From: UMGS1889 sp964540575
Lineage (GTDB): Bacteria > Bacillota > Clostridia > Oscillospirales > Ruminococcaceae
Direction: 5' to 3'
DNA: 64,000 nucleotides
NCBI GenBank assembly: GCA_964540575.1
Contig: CAZINI010000007.1
Location: 33,867-97,866 of the forward strand
A program made the translations under genes and the position numbers. The notes beneath the pieces are model-generated. The model was not told where the DNA came from. It saw only the letters and a program-made list of their open reading frames with translations, and ran no database searches. Of the stretch, positions 1-8,309 are shown piece after piece; positions within the stretch are counted from its first letter, which is position 1, and each line of letters starts with the position of its first letter.

Positions 1-882
1 GACAAGTCCGCAAATCTTCACGAAAGACTTCAGGTCAAGAGGGGCGTTCCCTTTACCGCACCCGAAGCGAAGATACTTATCGTTGACGACAATCAGGTAA
101 ATATCCGTGTTACCGAGGGTATGATGAAGCCCTACGGAATGAGCGTTGTTTCCGCAACAAGCGGTCAGCAGGCTATCGACCTTATCAAGGACGGCGAGAG
201 ATACGACATTATCTTTATGGACCATATGATGCCCCAGATGGACGGCGTTGAGGCTACTCAGATAATCAGAGGTATGGACATTGAGTACGCCAAGAAGGTG
301 CCTATCGTTGCTCTTACAGCTAACGCTATCAAGGGCGTTGAGGAGCTTTTCTACGAGAACGGTATGAACGACTTCCTGTCGAAGCCCGTTGACCTTAAGA
401 AGCTGGAAAAGGTGCTCAGAAAGTGGGTTCCCAGACACAAGCAGGTCAAGTCTGCCGCTGTGGAGGATCAGACTATCGAGCATACCGTCACAACTCAGGT
501 TCCCTTTGTAAAGCTGCTTGACAGGCTGAAGGGTATCAACGTTGTTTCGGGTCTTGCAAACTGCATCGGAAACGAGGATGTTTACATTGACGTTCTGAGA
601 ATATTCGTAAATACGCAGAACATTGAAGCTATTCAGCAGGCATATGACGCCGAGGACTGGAAGAACTATACCGTTGAGGTGCACGGTGCAAAGAGTGCCG
701 CACGAAATATCGGTGCAACAGAGCTTTCCGAGCTGGCATTCTCGCTGGAGGTCGCAGGCAAGAGCGGCGACATTACAGCTATCAAGGACCGAACAGCTGC
801 TTTCCTCGACAACTATCGTTCCGTTCTGGATACCATCAAGACAGCATTCGAGGAAACACATCTTTCGCTGGACGTTGACTAA
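1..882 (+). CDS. hybrid sensor histidine kinase, C-terminal fragment (receiver + HPt)
   Basis: The reading frame is open from the first base, so only the C-terminal end of a larger protein is present. A response-regulator receiver domain covers about residues 22-140: the acidic pair of ILIVDDNQVN at residues 29-30, the phosphoacceptor Asp in IIFMDHMMPQMDG near residue 74, and the conserved Lys in FLSKPVD. A histidine phosphotransfer domain follows, with the motif HGAKSAARNIGA near residue 228. By family knowledge this is the tail of a membrane-bound or cytoplasmic phosphorelay kinase. The sensor and kinase domains lie upstream of the window, so the signal cannot be named. A terminator follows at 917-956. 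Confidence 0.9.
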   Translation, partial: DKSANLHERLQVKRGVPFTAPEAKILIVDDNQVNIRVTEGMMKPYGMSVVSATSGQQAIDLIKDGERYDIIFMDHMMPQMDGVEATQIIRGMDIEYAKKVPIVALTANAIKGVEELFYENGMNDFLSKPVDLKKLEKVLRKWVPRHKQVKSAAVEDQTIEHTVTTQVPFVKLLDRLKGINVVSGLANCIGNEDVYIDVLRIFVNTQNIEAIQQAYDAEDWKNYTVEVHGAKSAARNIGATELSELAFSLEVAGKSGDITAIKDRTAAFLDNYRSVLDTIKTAFEETHLSLDVD

Positions 883-916
883 AGCTTTTGCGGAGATGCA
901 AATTTGAAGTATTTAC

Positions 917-956
917 AGGGCAGTGCAGTCACGCAGACTGTGCTGCCTTGTTTTTT
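917..956 (+). terminator. Rho-independent terminator after the hybrid kinase
   Basis: A 14-bp stem (AGGGCAGTGCAGTC with GACTGTGCTGCCTT, two wobble pairs) with a short loop runs directly into six T residues. Confidence 0.85.
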
Positions 957-980
957 GGCAAAAAAATATTGAAAAAACTC

Positions 981-1011
981 TTGACTTTGACACGGTGTCA
1001 TAGCTTATAAT
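981..1011 (+). promoter_or_regulatory. MerR-type promoter with 13-bp operator palindrome
   Basis: A -35 TTGACT (981-986) and a -10 TATAAT (1006-1011) are separated by 19 bp, the over-long spacer typical of MerR-controlled promoters. The spacer holds the perfect palindrome TGACACGGTGTCA (988-1000). This is the expected binding site for the MerR protein encoded just downstream, which implies autoregulation (inference). Confidence 0.85.
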
Positions 1012-1034
1012 GAAAACTGAAAGGGGAGATTATA

Positions 1035-2027
1035 ATGGAAAATCTCACAATAAGTCAGGTATCAAGGCTGTATGATGTCACCCCGAGAATGCTTCGGCAT
1101 TATGAAAAGCTGGGGCTTATCGAAACTATCCGACGGGAGGACTATGCCTATCGGGTGTATGACGAGAATGCTGTACGCCGTCTTCAGCAGATAATCATAC
1201 TTCGCAAGCTTCGTATCCCGCTAAAGCAAATTGCCGTTATATTGCAGGACAAGGAGCAGCGTGAGGCTCTGCAAATCATGCGGGACAACATTGCCGAGCT
1301 GGACGGAGAGATAGATTCCCTCAGCAAGATAAGGAGCATTCTGGCAGCCTTTACGGAGCGTCTTGATGAAAGCATACGCCGAAAAACTCATCTCGACCTG
1401 CTGGAAGATGCCGAGCTTAACGAGGTCGTCAGCACTCTCTGCCTTTCAAAAAATGCATTAAAGGAGAATGTGGCTATGAGCGAGTTGAACAAGGCAGACG
1501 AAATACTCAGCAGGAATATGAATGTTCGGATTTTGCAGCTTCCGCCCTACACGGTGGCATCCTATCAGTACATAGGCGAGGACCCCGAAGAGCACGTTGC
1601 TGTTGTTATCGAGAAATTTATCAGGGACAGCGGATTGTATGTGAAGAAGCCCGATTCACGGTTTTTCGGGTTCAATCACCCTAATCCCGGCGTTCGTGAT
1701 GATGGTTTGTACGGCTATGAGGTCTGGGTGACCATTCCCGAGGATATGGAAATTCCCGAGCCGCTGACAAAGAAACGGTTTGACGGCGGACTGTATGCGG
1801 CATACGCCATTAAATTCGGGGAATTTCACAAGTGGCGTGACCTTGCCGAATGGGGCGAAAATAACGATGAGTATCGGGCGAATTACAGCGAGCTGGGCTT
1901 TGAGATAATGGGCGGCTGTCTGGAGGAGCATCTGAACTGGGTATATTCCGCACATATGGGCAAACCCAAAAACGGCATAGATAATCAGATAGACCTGCTT
2001 TTGCCCATTAAAAAGATAAACGGCTGA
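1035..2027 (+). CDS. MerR family transcriptional regulator with GyrI-like effector domain
   Basis: The protein has 330 aa. The N-terminal MerR winged helix (residues 1-70) starts with LTISQVSRLYDVTPRMLRHY, the canonical DNA-recognition part. A dimerisation helix covers about 75-130. The C-terminal half (about 155-325) resembles GyrI-like/Bacterial transcription activator effector-binding domains, which in known MerR proteins bind small, often aromatic or cationic ligands. The start is set by the site AAAGGGGAG ahead of ATG 1035. It is monocistronic, with its own 19-bp-spacer promoter and a weak terminator at 2048-2082. No efflux or target gene is adjacent, so the inducer is unknown. Confidence 0.9.
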   Translation: MENLTISQVSRLYDVTPRMLRHYEKLGLIETIRREDYAYRVYDENAVRRLQQIIILRKLRIPLKQIAVILQDKEQREALQIMRDNIAELDGEIDSLSKIRSILAAFTERLDESIRRKTHLDLLEDAELNEVVSTLCLSKNALKENVAMSELNKADEILSRNMNVRILQLPPYTVASYQYIGEDPEEHVAVVIEKFIRDSGLYVKKPDSRFFGFNHPNPGVRDDGLYGYEVWVTIPEDMEIPEPLTKKRFDGGLYAAYAIKFGEFHKWRDLAEWGENNDEYRANYSELGFEIMGGCLEEHLNWVYSAHMGKPKNGIDNQIDLLLPIKKING

Positions 2028-2047
2028 TCAACAGCGAAAACAAGCTC

Positions 2048-2082
2048 TCCCTCTCTGCATTCGGCGGGGAGGGACAGTTTTT
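2048..2082 (+). terminator. weak terminator after merR gene
   Basis: Stem TCCCTC/GAGGGA (2048-2053 with 2069-2074) is followed by a T-rich stretch. The stem is short, so strength is uncertain. Confidence 0.5.
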
Positions 2083-2083
2083 A

Positions 2084-2119
2084 CGCAAAAAACCGCCCCG
2101 CACTTATGTACGGGGCGGC
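2084..2119 (-). terminator. Rho-independent terminator of gap
   Basis: On the minus strand a GC-rich stem (GCCGCCCCGTAC with GTGCGGGGCGG) and a short loop lead into TTTTTT. Confidence 0.9.
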
Positions 2120-2148
2120 AGCTATTTACAGTTCTTACAAAGAGAAAA

Positions 2149-3186
2149 TTAGCAGTTCTCAGCGAAGTACTTGATAGTTCTAACCATCTGAGAAGTGTAG
2201 GAGTTCTCGTTGTCGTACCAGGAAACAACCTGTACCTGATAGGTATCATCGTCGATCTTGGAAACCATTGTCTGAGTAGCATCAAACAGAGAACCGAACT
2301 TCATTCCAACGATGTCGGAAGAAACGATCTGCTCGTCGTTGTAGCCGAAGGACTCAGTAGCAGCAGCCTTCATAGCAGCGTTGATGCCTTCCTTAGTAAT
2401 ATCCTTGCCCTTAACAACAGCTGTGAGGATAGTTGTGGAGCCTGTAGGAGTAGGAACTCTCTGAGCGGAGCCGATGAGCTTGCCGTTCAGCTCGGGGATA
2501 ACCAGACCGATAGCCTTAGCAGCACCTGTGGAGTTAGGAACGATGTTAGCAGCACCTGCTCTTGCTCTTCTCAGGTCGCCCTTTCTGTGAGGACCGTCGA
2601 GGATCATCTGGTCGCCGGTGTAAGCGTGGATAGTGCTCATGATACCGGAGGAGATGGGAGCATAGTCGTTCAGAGCCTTAGCCATAGGAGCGAGGCAGTT
2701 TGTTGTGCAGGAAGCAGCAGAGATGATGTTGTCTTCCTTAGTAAGAGTTGTGTGGTTTACGTTGTAAACGATAGTGGGCAGATCGTTGCCTGCGGGAGCA
2801 GAGATAACAACCTTCTTAGCACCTGCATCAATGTGAGCCTGGCTCTTAGCCTTGGATACATAGAAGCCTGTGCACTCGAGAACAACGTCAACGCCGATCT
2901 CGCCCCAAGGGAGCTCAGCAGCGTTAGCCATAGCATAGATCTTCAGGGTCTTGCCGTCAACTGTGATAGTACCTGCCTCGTCATCAGCGGTAACAGTGTG
3001 AAGGTTCTCGCCGATCTTTCCGCAGTAGCCGCCCTGAGCGGTATCGTACTTGAGAAGATGAGCAAGCATGGAAGGCTTAGTCAGGTCGTTGATAGCAACA
3101 ACCTCGTAGCCCTCAGCACCGAACATCTGACGGAAAGCAAGACGGCCGATACGGCCAAAACCATTAATAGCAACTTTAACTGACAT
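2149..3186 (-). CDS. gap: glyceraldehyde-3-phosphate dehydrogenase, type I
   Basis: The 345-aa protein starts MSVKVAINGFGRIGR, the NAD-binding Rossmann signature. The catalytic Cys lies in SAASCTTNCLAP, and the C-terminal SWYDNENSY segment is present. It oxidises glyceraldehyde 3-phosphate with NAD+ and phosphate in cytoplasmic glycolysis. The start follows AGGAGG by the normal distance. It is monocistronic with a consensus promoter (3220-3248) and a strong terminator. Codon use is highly biased, as expected for an abundant protein. No pgk or tpi neighbour is present. Confidence 0.98.
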   Translation of the reverse strand: MSVKVAINGFGRIGRLAFRQMFGAEGYEVVAINDLTKPSMLAHLLKYDTAQGGYCGKIGENLHTVTADDEAGTITVDGKTLKIYAMANAAELPWGEIGVDVVLECTGFYVSKAKSQAHIDAGAKKVVISAPAGNDLPTIVYNVNHTTLTKEDNIISAASCTTNCLAPMAKALNDYAPISSGIMSTIHAYTGDQMILDGPHRKGDLRRARAGAANIVPNSTGAAKAIGLVIPELNGKLIGSAQRVPTPTGSTTILTAVVKGKDITKEGINAAMKAAATESFGYNDEQIVSSDIVGMKFGSLFDATQTMVSKIDDDTYQVQVVSWYDNENSYTSQMVRTIKYFAENC

Positions 3187-3219
3187 GGGATTTTACCTCC
3201 TAAAATTATTACTATCCTT

Positions 3220-3248
3220 ATTTTACACCATTTCACAGAATTTATCAA
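3220..3248 (-). promoter_or_regulatory. sigma-A promoter of gap
   Basis: Minus strand: -35 TTGATA at 3243-3248, 17-bp spacer, -10 TAAAAT at 3220-3225. The AGGAGG site follows before ATG 3186. Confidence 0.85.
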
Positions 3249-3407
3249 GTGTTTTTGATAAAAAAATCACGAAGTTTGAGTAATTTTTTTCGACGGTGTT
3301 TTCTGTATGCTTTGCAAAGGGCGGTTTTTGGGGATATTTACGGTATCTGTCCCGATGGTCAATGTTTTGTTCAATAAAAATTTACATTAACAAAACATTT
3401 GCTTTCC

Positions 3408-3448
3408 CAAAAAAATCGGGAAATGAGCGTTTGACTGCATTTCCCGAT
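3408..3448 (-). terminator. terminator of D,D-carboxypeptidase gene
   Basis: Minus strand: perfect stem ATCGGGAAATG/CATTTCCCGAT followed by a run of T. It ends the transcript just beyond the stop at 3458. Confidence 0.9.
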
Positions 3449-3457
3449 ATAGATTTT

Positions 3458-4570
3458 TTACTGCACTTCGTAATCCTTAGCGATAACAAACGCCTTATCC
3501 AGCAGGGCGATAGTGTCATTCCAGCGGGCTGCTGCATTTTCGCCGCCCATAACAACAGCGATTATCTGATGGTCATACCTCTCGGCAAGCTCAACAACGC
3601 AGTAGCCTGCTTCGTCGGTCATACCCGTTTTCATTCCCTTGGAATAGCAGTAGTAGAACTGGCTGTACGGGTTTATCATAACATTTGAATTTTTCCAGTA
3701 AATGACTTCGCCGCTTAAAAATGTCTGCTCCAGATCGACTTTCTGCACCGACTCGGCTATCATATCGCAGTCCTTTGCATAGAGAGCGATCTTCAGCATA
3801 TCCATAGCGGTGGTGTAATGGTCATCATCGTGGAAGCCGTCGGGGTTGGCGAAATGGGTGTTCTCTGCACCGATACGCTTTGCCTTGCGGTTCATCATTG
3901 TGACAAATTCTTTGACTGCACCCTCGTCGGACATATTGGGGTTATCGGCGATAACTCGTCCGATATTTGCGGCGGTGACGTAAGCAGCGTCATTTCCCGA
4001 GGGGAGCATAAGTGCGTCTATCATCATTTCTGTGGACAGCTGACTGCCCTTGTTGAGATATGCAAGGCTGGAGCCGGGATTTACGAAATCCAGCTCATCT
4101 CCTGCCGTGAAAACGAAATTCTCGTCCGCATAATCCAACGCAAGGGCTGCTGTCAGCAGCTTGGTCGTGCTGGCGGGATAGCATTTCTCCTCGGCGTTCT
4201 TTGCATATAAGATGGTGTTTGTCGTCACGTCGTAAACAACGGCATATTTGGAGCTGATTACCATATCTATTGGATATGTATCTTCTTTTTCGGGGATAGC
4301 CGCTGTTGTTTCGGCGGGAACTGTTTCAAACACCGACTCGGGCTCGGGGTCCTGATAAATATCCTCCGCTGCGATAATATCGTTTGAAGCCGCCTCCGCT
4401 TCCATATTGCGGACAAGCCTTTTTGCACCGTTTATGCCCGCAACGGAAACCGTCACGAACACTGCTGCCATAACAGCGAGCTTCAGCCGTGCTCTGAGCA
4501 TTTGCTTTCTTCGGTAAACGGCACTTCTTGCAATAGGCCGTGATTTATAGCTGTGATTATTATTTTTCAT
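3458..4570 (-). CDS. serine-type D-Ala-D-Ala carboxypeptidase (peptidase S11)
   Basis: The 370-aa protein has the three penicillin-binding motifs in order: SxxK in PASTTKLLTAAL, SxN in LPSGNDAAY, and KTG in GMKTGMTDEAGY. A basic N-terminus and one hydrophobic segment (AVMAAVFVTVSVAGI) anchor it in the membrane, with an acidic linker before the catalytic domain. By family it trims the terminal D-Ala of peptidoglycan stem peptides outside the membrane. A longer frame opens at GTG 4654, but that codon lies within about 15 nt of the predicted transcription start and has no ribosome site, so ATG 4570 is preferred. It is the DacA/DacF type; the exact paralogue cannot be told. Confidence 0.92.
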   Translation of the reverse strand: MKNNNHSYKSRPIARSAVYRRKQMLRARLKLAVMAAVFVTVSVAGINGAKRLVRNMEAEAASNDIIAAEDIYQDPEPESVFETVPAETTAAIPEKEDTYPIDMVISSKYAVVYDVTTNTILYAKNAEEKCYPASTTKLLTAALALDYADENFVFTAGDELDFVNPGSSLAYLNKGSQLSTEMMIDALMLPSGNDAAYVTAANIGRVIADNPNMSDEGAVKEFVTMMNRKAKRIGAENTHFANPDGFHDDDHYTTAMDMLKIALYAKDCDMIAESVQKVDLEQTFLSGEVIYWKNSNVMINPYSQFYYCYSKGMKTGMTDEAGYCVVELAERYDHQIIAVVMGGENAAARWNDTIALLDKAFVIAKDYEVQ

Positions 4571-4673
4571 ATCCGACTTTCTTTTGTTGACGGGAAATAT
4601 CCCGATGGTTTGTATCTTTATTTTGTTTCTTTCGGTGTCCGTTTTGGGAAACACCGATAAGACTGCACTATAT

Positions 4674-4702
4674 ATTTTACCATACTATGCATATAAATTC
4701 AA
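4674..4702 (-). promoter_or_regulatory. sigma-A promoter of the carboxypeptidase gene
   Basis: Minus strand: -35 TTGAAT (4697-4702), 17-bp spacer, -10 TAAAAT (4674-4679). The start point would be near 4667, giving a leader of about 97 nt. Confidence 0.75.
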
Positions 4703-4745
4703 CTGTGATTTTACATAAAAAAATTCGCCGTATTCCGACAAACAA

Positions 4746-4786
4746 CAAAACCCCCGTTCTCGGAAAAACTGTTCCGAAAACGGGGG
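4746..4786 (-). terminator. terminator of ftsZ
   Basis: Minus strand: 15-bp stem CCCCCGTTTTCGGAA with TTCCGAGAACGGGGG, then TTTTGTT. Confidence 0.92.
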
Positions 4787-4806
4787 AGAAATTCTGTGTT
4801 AAAGTA

Positions 4807-5895
4807 TTACGATCTGTCGTTGAAAATGTTGAAAAGTTCAATTAAATCACTGTCATTGCCTGACTTCTTAGCATCCTTAACGCTCTCAAGCACCTTGGAG
4901 TTATCAACAGTGTCAACGATAGGCTTTGCTTCGTCCTCGAAGCCTGTGGCGATAACGGTGATATTGATCTCGTCGCTGAGATTTTCATCGAAGGAAGTAC
5001 CAAAGATCATATCAACGCTGGGATGAGCAGCCTCGGAAATAAGCTTGGTAGCTGTATCCACATCGGAAGCGAGAACGTCCTCGGACATAACGATATTGAC
5101 CAGCAGCCTTGTTGCACCCTTGATAGAGGTTTCCAGCAGGGGACTGGAGATAACGGCATTTGCAGCCTCCTGAGCCTTATCCTTGCCCGAGCCGTGACCG
5201 ATAGCCATATGAGCATAGCCTGCGTTCTTCATAGTTGTTTCAACGTCTGCGAAGTCAAGGTTTATCATACCCTCAACGGTGATAAGCTCTGCAATGGACT
5301 TAACGCCTGTTTTCAGGATATTATCTGCAAGAGAGAAGGATTCCTTCATAGTAAGGGGCTTTTCGGAGCCGACCAGCAGCTTTTCGTTAGGGATAACAAC
5401 GAGGGAGTCAACGTGCTTTTTAAGCTCCTCGATACCCTTTTCCGCCTGGACCATTTTAGCCTTCTGCTCAAAGTTAAAGGGCTTTGTAACGACAGCGACC
5501 GTAAGAATATCCATTTCCTGAGCTATCTCGGCAACGACGGGAGCTGCACCCGTACCTGTTCCGCCGCCCATACCGGCAGCGATAAAGACCATATTTGCAC
5601 CCTTGAGAGCAGCAGCGATCTCATCTCTGTTTTCCTGTGCGGAATCCGAGCCGATGTTGGGCTTGTTGCCTGCACCTCTTCCTCTTGTCAGCTTAACGCC
5701 GATCTGCACCTTTGTGCTTGCCTTAGAGGAGCTGAGAGCCTTGGCATCAGTATTGACCGCTATGTAGTCAACGTCCTTGATGCCCGAAGTCACCATACAG
5801 TTAAGTGCGTTTCCTCCGCCTCCGCCGACACCAACAACCTTGATATTGACATCGGGGATAAAAGAAGTATCGTTATCCAGCATAAAGTCGCCCAT
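4807..5895 (-). CDS. ftsZ: cell division GTPase FtsZ
   Basis: This 362-aa tubulin homologue polymerises with GTP into the Z ring at mid-cell. It has the N-terminal VGVGGGGGNALNCM glycine-rich loop, the tubulin signature GMGGGTGTGAAPVV near residue 105, and the synergy loop NLDFADVETTM. After the globular core (ending near residue 318) a roughly 35-residue linker leads to the C-terminus DLIELFNIFNDRS, which does not match the usual DIPxFLR-type peptide. The start follows AGGAGG. It is separated from the dcw cluster by about 180 bp with its own promoter and terminator. ftsA is not next to it. Confidence 0.98.
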   Translation of the reverse strand: MGDFMLDNDTSFIPDVNIKVVGVGGGGGNALNCMVTSGIKDVDYIAVNTDAKALSSSKASTKVQIGVKLTRGRGAGNKPNIGSDSAQENRDEIAAALKGANMVFIAAGMGGGTGTGAAPVVAEIAQEMDILTVAVVTKPFNFEQKAKMVQAEKGIEELKKHVDSLVVIPNEKLLVGSEKPLTMKESFSLADNILKTGVKSIAELITVEGMINLDFADVETTMKNAGYAHMAIGHGSGKDKAQEAANAVISSPLLETSIKGATRLLVNIVMSEDVLASDVDTATKLISEAAHPSVDMIFGTSFDENLSDEINITVIATGFEDEAKPIVDTVDNSKVLESVKDAKKSGNDSDLIELFNIFNDRS

Positions 5896-5962
5896 TTGAA
5901 AATCCTCCTATATATAACATCTCTATAATACTCTAAATTTGTACCTGATAATACATACTATT

Positions 5963-5991
5963 ATAATAACACATTTTTTCAATAATATCAA
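5963..5991 (-). promoter_or_regulatory. promoter of ftsZ
   Basis: Minus strand: -35 TTGATA (5986-5991), 17-bp spacer, -10 TATTAT (5963-5968). An overlapping TATAAT lies 3 bp downstream. This allows ftsZ expression independent of the dcw promoter. Confidence 0.65.
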
Positions 5992-6076
5992 GTAAAAATT
6001 CAGTTTTTTTTCAATAAATTAAATATTATCGCATTTGTATAAATTGACTAAGCCAAAAGGCGGCGTTTTTGTGGAA

Positions 6077-6985
6077 TTATTCCGCATTATCGCCGTTTTC
6101 GCTTTCCGTTTCGACGGGATCACCGTTTTCATCGGTCACTATCTCCGTTTCGGTAACGCCGTTCTTTCTGTCCTCAATGTTCTGATAATACTGTTCAATG
6201 CCGCTTTTTTCCATAAACGACGCCGAACCGTTGAACATAGTCAGAACGCCTTCTGTCTTTGAGCCGATCTTCTCCTTCAGAATTACCTCGGTGAATTTCA
6301 GCTTGTAGTCAAGCTCATTTACAGAGCCAAGACGCACCTCAACTCGGTTATCGAAGAGATATTTTATATTATATCTGTCGGTAACGTCAATGTAGGAAAC
6401 CTTTTCGGTCTGACGGTTTTCCATAGCCTCGCATACGGCGAGCATTGCCTGAAGCTTGCCCGTGTCGTCCGCCGATTCAAACATCATTCCGGGCTCTAAA
6501 TTGTAGACGGGTTCCGAACCCTTGATAAGGAACAGCCCCTCGGCGGGAGTATCCGACCTGTCGAATATTTTTCCCGTTCTGCTCATAATGAGATAGTCGG
6601 TTTCCGTTTCAAGACAGGCAAGGGGTTCGCATACCCGGACGGTTATCTCAATGCCCGTTGGCAGCTTTCTTTTGACCTCACAGGATTCCAGATAGACAAC
6701 GTTATCCATTATCTGCTCAGCATGGTTTGACATTTTCGTGAGGAACATATTCTCGCCGATCTCCAGACCCGAAGCGGCGATTATCTCGTTTTCGTCAAAC
6801 GCTCCGTTTCCCGTGACGGTCACCTTTTCGATATTGAAAAAGATAGTCAGGGAGAGTATCACCATTATCAGGAAAACAATGGTGAAAATTATCTGCATAT
6901 ATGCCCTGATAACTCTCTTTCGTCTTTGCCTTGCTTTATCGGAACGGGGATTCCGTCCGCTGTCCCGTTTTACAACATCATTCAT
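6077..6985 (-). CDS. ftsQ: cell division protein FtsQ/DivIB
   Basis: The 302-aa bitopic membrane protein has a short basic cytoplasmic part (residues 1-28), one membrane helix (IIFTIVFLIMVILSLTIFF), then a POTRA domain beginning FNIEKVTVTGNGAFDENEI and a beta domain, and ends in an acidic tail. Known role: it bridges FtsL/FtsB-type proteins and the septal synthase in the divisome. A start 24 codons upstream would overlap the end of murA; ATG 6985 with GGGAG 8 nt ahead is the better choice and leaves a 22-bp gap to murA. It is the last gene of the dcw run. Confidence 0.88.
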   Translation of the reverse strand: MNDVVKRDSGRNPRSDKARQRRKRVIRAYMQIIFTIVFLIMVILSLTIFFNIEKVTVTGNGAFDENEIIAASGLEIGENMFLTKMSNHAEQIMDNVVYLESCEVKRKLPTGIEITVRVCEPLACLETETDYLIMSRTGKIFDRSDTPAEGLFLIKGSEPVYNLEPGMMFESADDTGKLQAMLAVCEAMENRQTEKVSYIDVTDRYNIKYLFDNRVEVRLGSVNELDYKLKFTEVILKEKIGSKTEGVLTMFNGSASFMEKSGIEQYYQNIEDRKNGVTETEIVTDENGDPVETESENGDNAE

Positions 6986-7007
6986 AGAGTATCTCCCGCT
7001 GTATCCG

Positions 7008-8261
7008 TCAGCCGATGCGTCTGACATTTGCACCTGCCGCTGACAGAACGTCCTCAATATTTTCGTATCCTCTGTCGATATATTTTACACCGCCAAGCTC
7101 CGTTCTGCCCTCAGCGGACAGTGCCGCCACAGCCAGTGCAGCCCCGCCTCTCAGGTCGGACGCTTCCACTCCCGCACCGTAAAGCTTGGGAACGCCGTTT
7201 ACCACAGCGACCTTGCCCTCGGCGATAATATCGGCACCCATTCGCCGAAGCTCGCCGACGTGCTTAAAGCGGTTCTCAAATATATTTTCGATAAAAACCG
7301 TGCTGCCCTCAGCCCGACAAACAGCTGCCATTACCACCGCCTGCATATCCGTCGGGAAACCGGGGTAGACCATCGTGCGGATAGTTTCGGGGGCTTTCAG
7401 CCGCTTATTTACACGAATGTAAATGCCGCTTTCACCCGTACTCAGAATGCAGCCCATTTCCTCGAAAACGCTCAGTGCCGAGTCCAGATGCTGCGGCAGA
7501 GCATTTTTCACATACAGCTCACCGCCCGCCGCCGCACAGGCAGAAAGCCATGTGGCAGCACATATCCTGTCGGGCATAACGGTGTATTCGCAGCCGTGGA
7601 GCGGTTTTCCGCCGTTTATGACGACAGTCCCGCCGCCGTCCCCCGAAATGTCCGCACCGCATTTGCGGAGAAATTCGGCAAGGTCGGAAATTTCAGGCTC
7701 TCTTGCACAGTTTTTGATGACCGTTTCGCCCCTTGCACAGACCGCTGCCAGCATAATGTTTTCCGTTGCACCCACCGACGGGAACGGCAGGGCTACAGAC
7801 GCACCCGTCAGCCCGTTTTCCGCCGTGCAGCGGAGTCTGCCGTGTTCCTCGGTTATCACTGCACCCATTTTTTTCAGTGCGGAAATATGCATATCAATGG
7901 GACGAGGTCCCAGCTCGCAGCCCCCGGGATAGGAGAGAACGCATTTCCCCGTTTTGCCGAGGACGGCTCCCAGAAATATCACCGAGGAACGCATTTCCCT
8001 CATAAGCTGCTCGGATATTTCCGAAAGACCGCCGTCCCCGTCCACGGAAACGGTATTTCCCTCAGCTTTTACCCTGCACCCCAGAGAGGTCAGTATTCGC
8101 ATTGCGGAGTATGTATCGGAAATGCGGGGGCAGTTTCGGATGACCGTCTGTCCCCTCGGAAGAAATGCGGCGGCAAGTATGGGCAGAGCGGAATTTTTTG
8201 CACCCTGCGTGATTATCTCGCCTGACAGCCGCCTTCCGCCGTCAATAACAAGCCTTTGCAT
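7008..8261 (-). CDS. murA: UDP-N-acetylglucosamine 1-carboxyvinyltransferase
   Basis: The 417-aa protein has the EPSP-synthase fold. It transfers enolpyruvate from PEP to UDP-GlcNAc, the first committed step of peptidoglycan synthesis, in the cytoplasm. GAKNSALPILAAA at the N-terminus and the active-site loop with the catalytic Cys in YPGGCELGPRPIDMH are present. A Cys at this position is the fosfomycin-sensitive form. Start ATG 8261 follows GGAGG by 8 nt; the longer frame begins at a TTG inside that ribosome site and is rejected. It lies between murG and ftsQ. Confidence 0.96.
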   Translation of the reverse strand: MQRLVIDGGRRLSGEIITQGAKNSALPILAAAFLPRGQTVIRNCPRISDTYSAMRILTSLGCRVKAEGNTVSVDGDGGLSEISEQLMREMRSSVIFLGAVLGKTGKCVLSYPGGCELGPRPIDMHISALKKMGAVITEEHGRLRCTAENGLTGASVALPFPSVGATENIMLAAVCARGETVIKNCAREPEISDLAEFLRKCGADISGDGGGTVVINGGKPLHGCEYTVMPDRICAATWLSACAAAGGELYVKNALPQHLDSALSVFEEMGCILSTGESGIYIRVNKRLKAPETIRTMVYPGFPTDMQAVVMAAVCRAEGSTVFIENIFENRFKHVGELRRMGADIIAEGKVAVVNGVPKLYGAGVEASDLRGGAALAVAALSAEGRTELGGVKYIDRGYENIEDVLSAAGANVRRIG

Positions 8262-8309
8262 AGAACACTCCTCCAATAATCAGTTGGTGTATTCTATGCC
8301 GAAAAGCTA

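Noticed and set aside
3458..4654. 398-aa version of the D,D-carboxypeptidase
   Set aside because: GTG 4654 is too close to the predicted transcript start and has no ribosome site.
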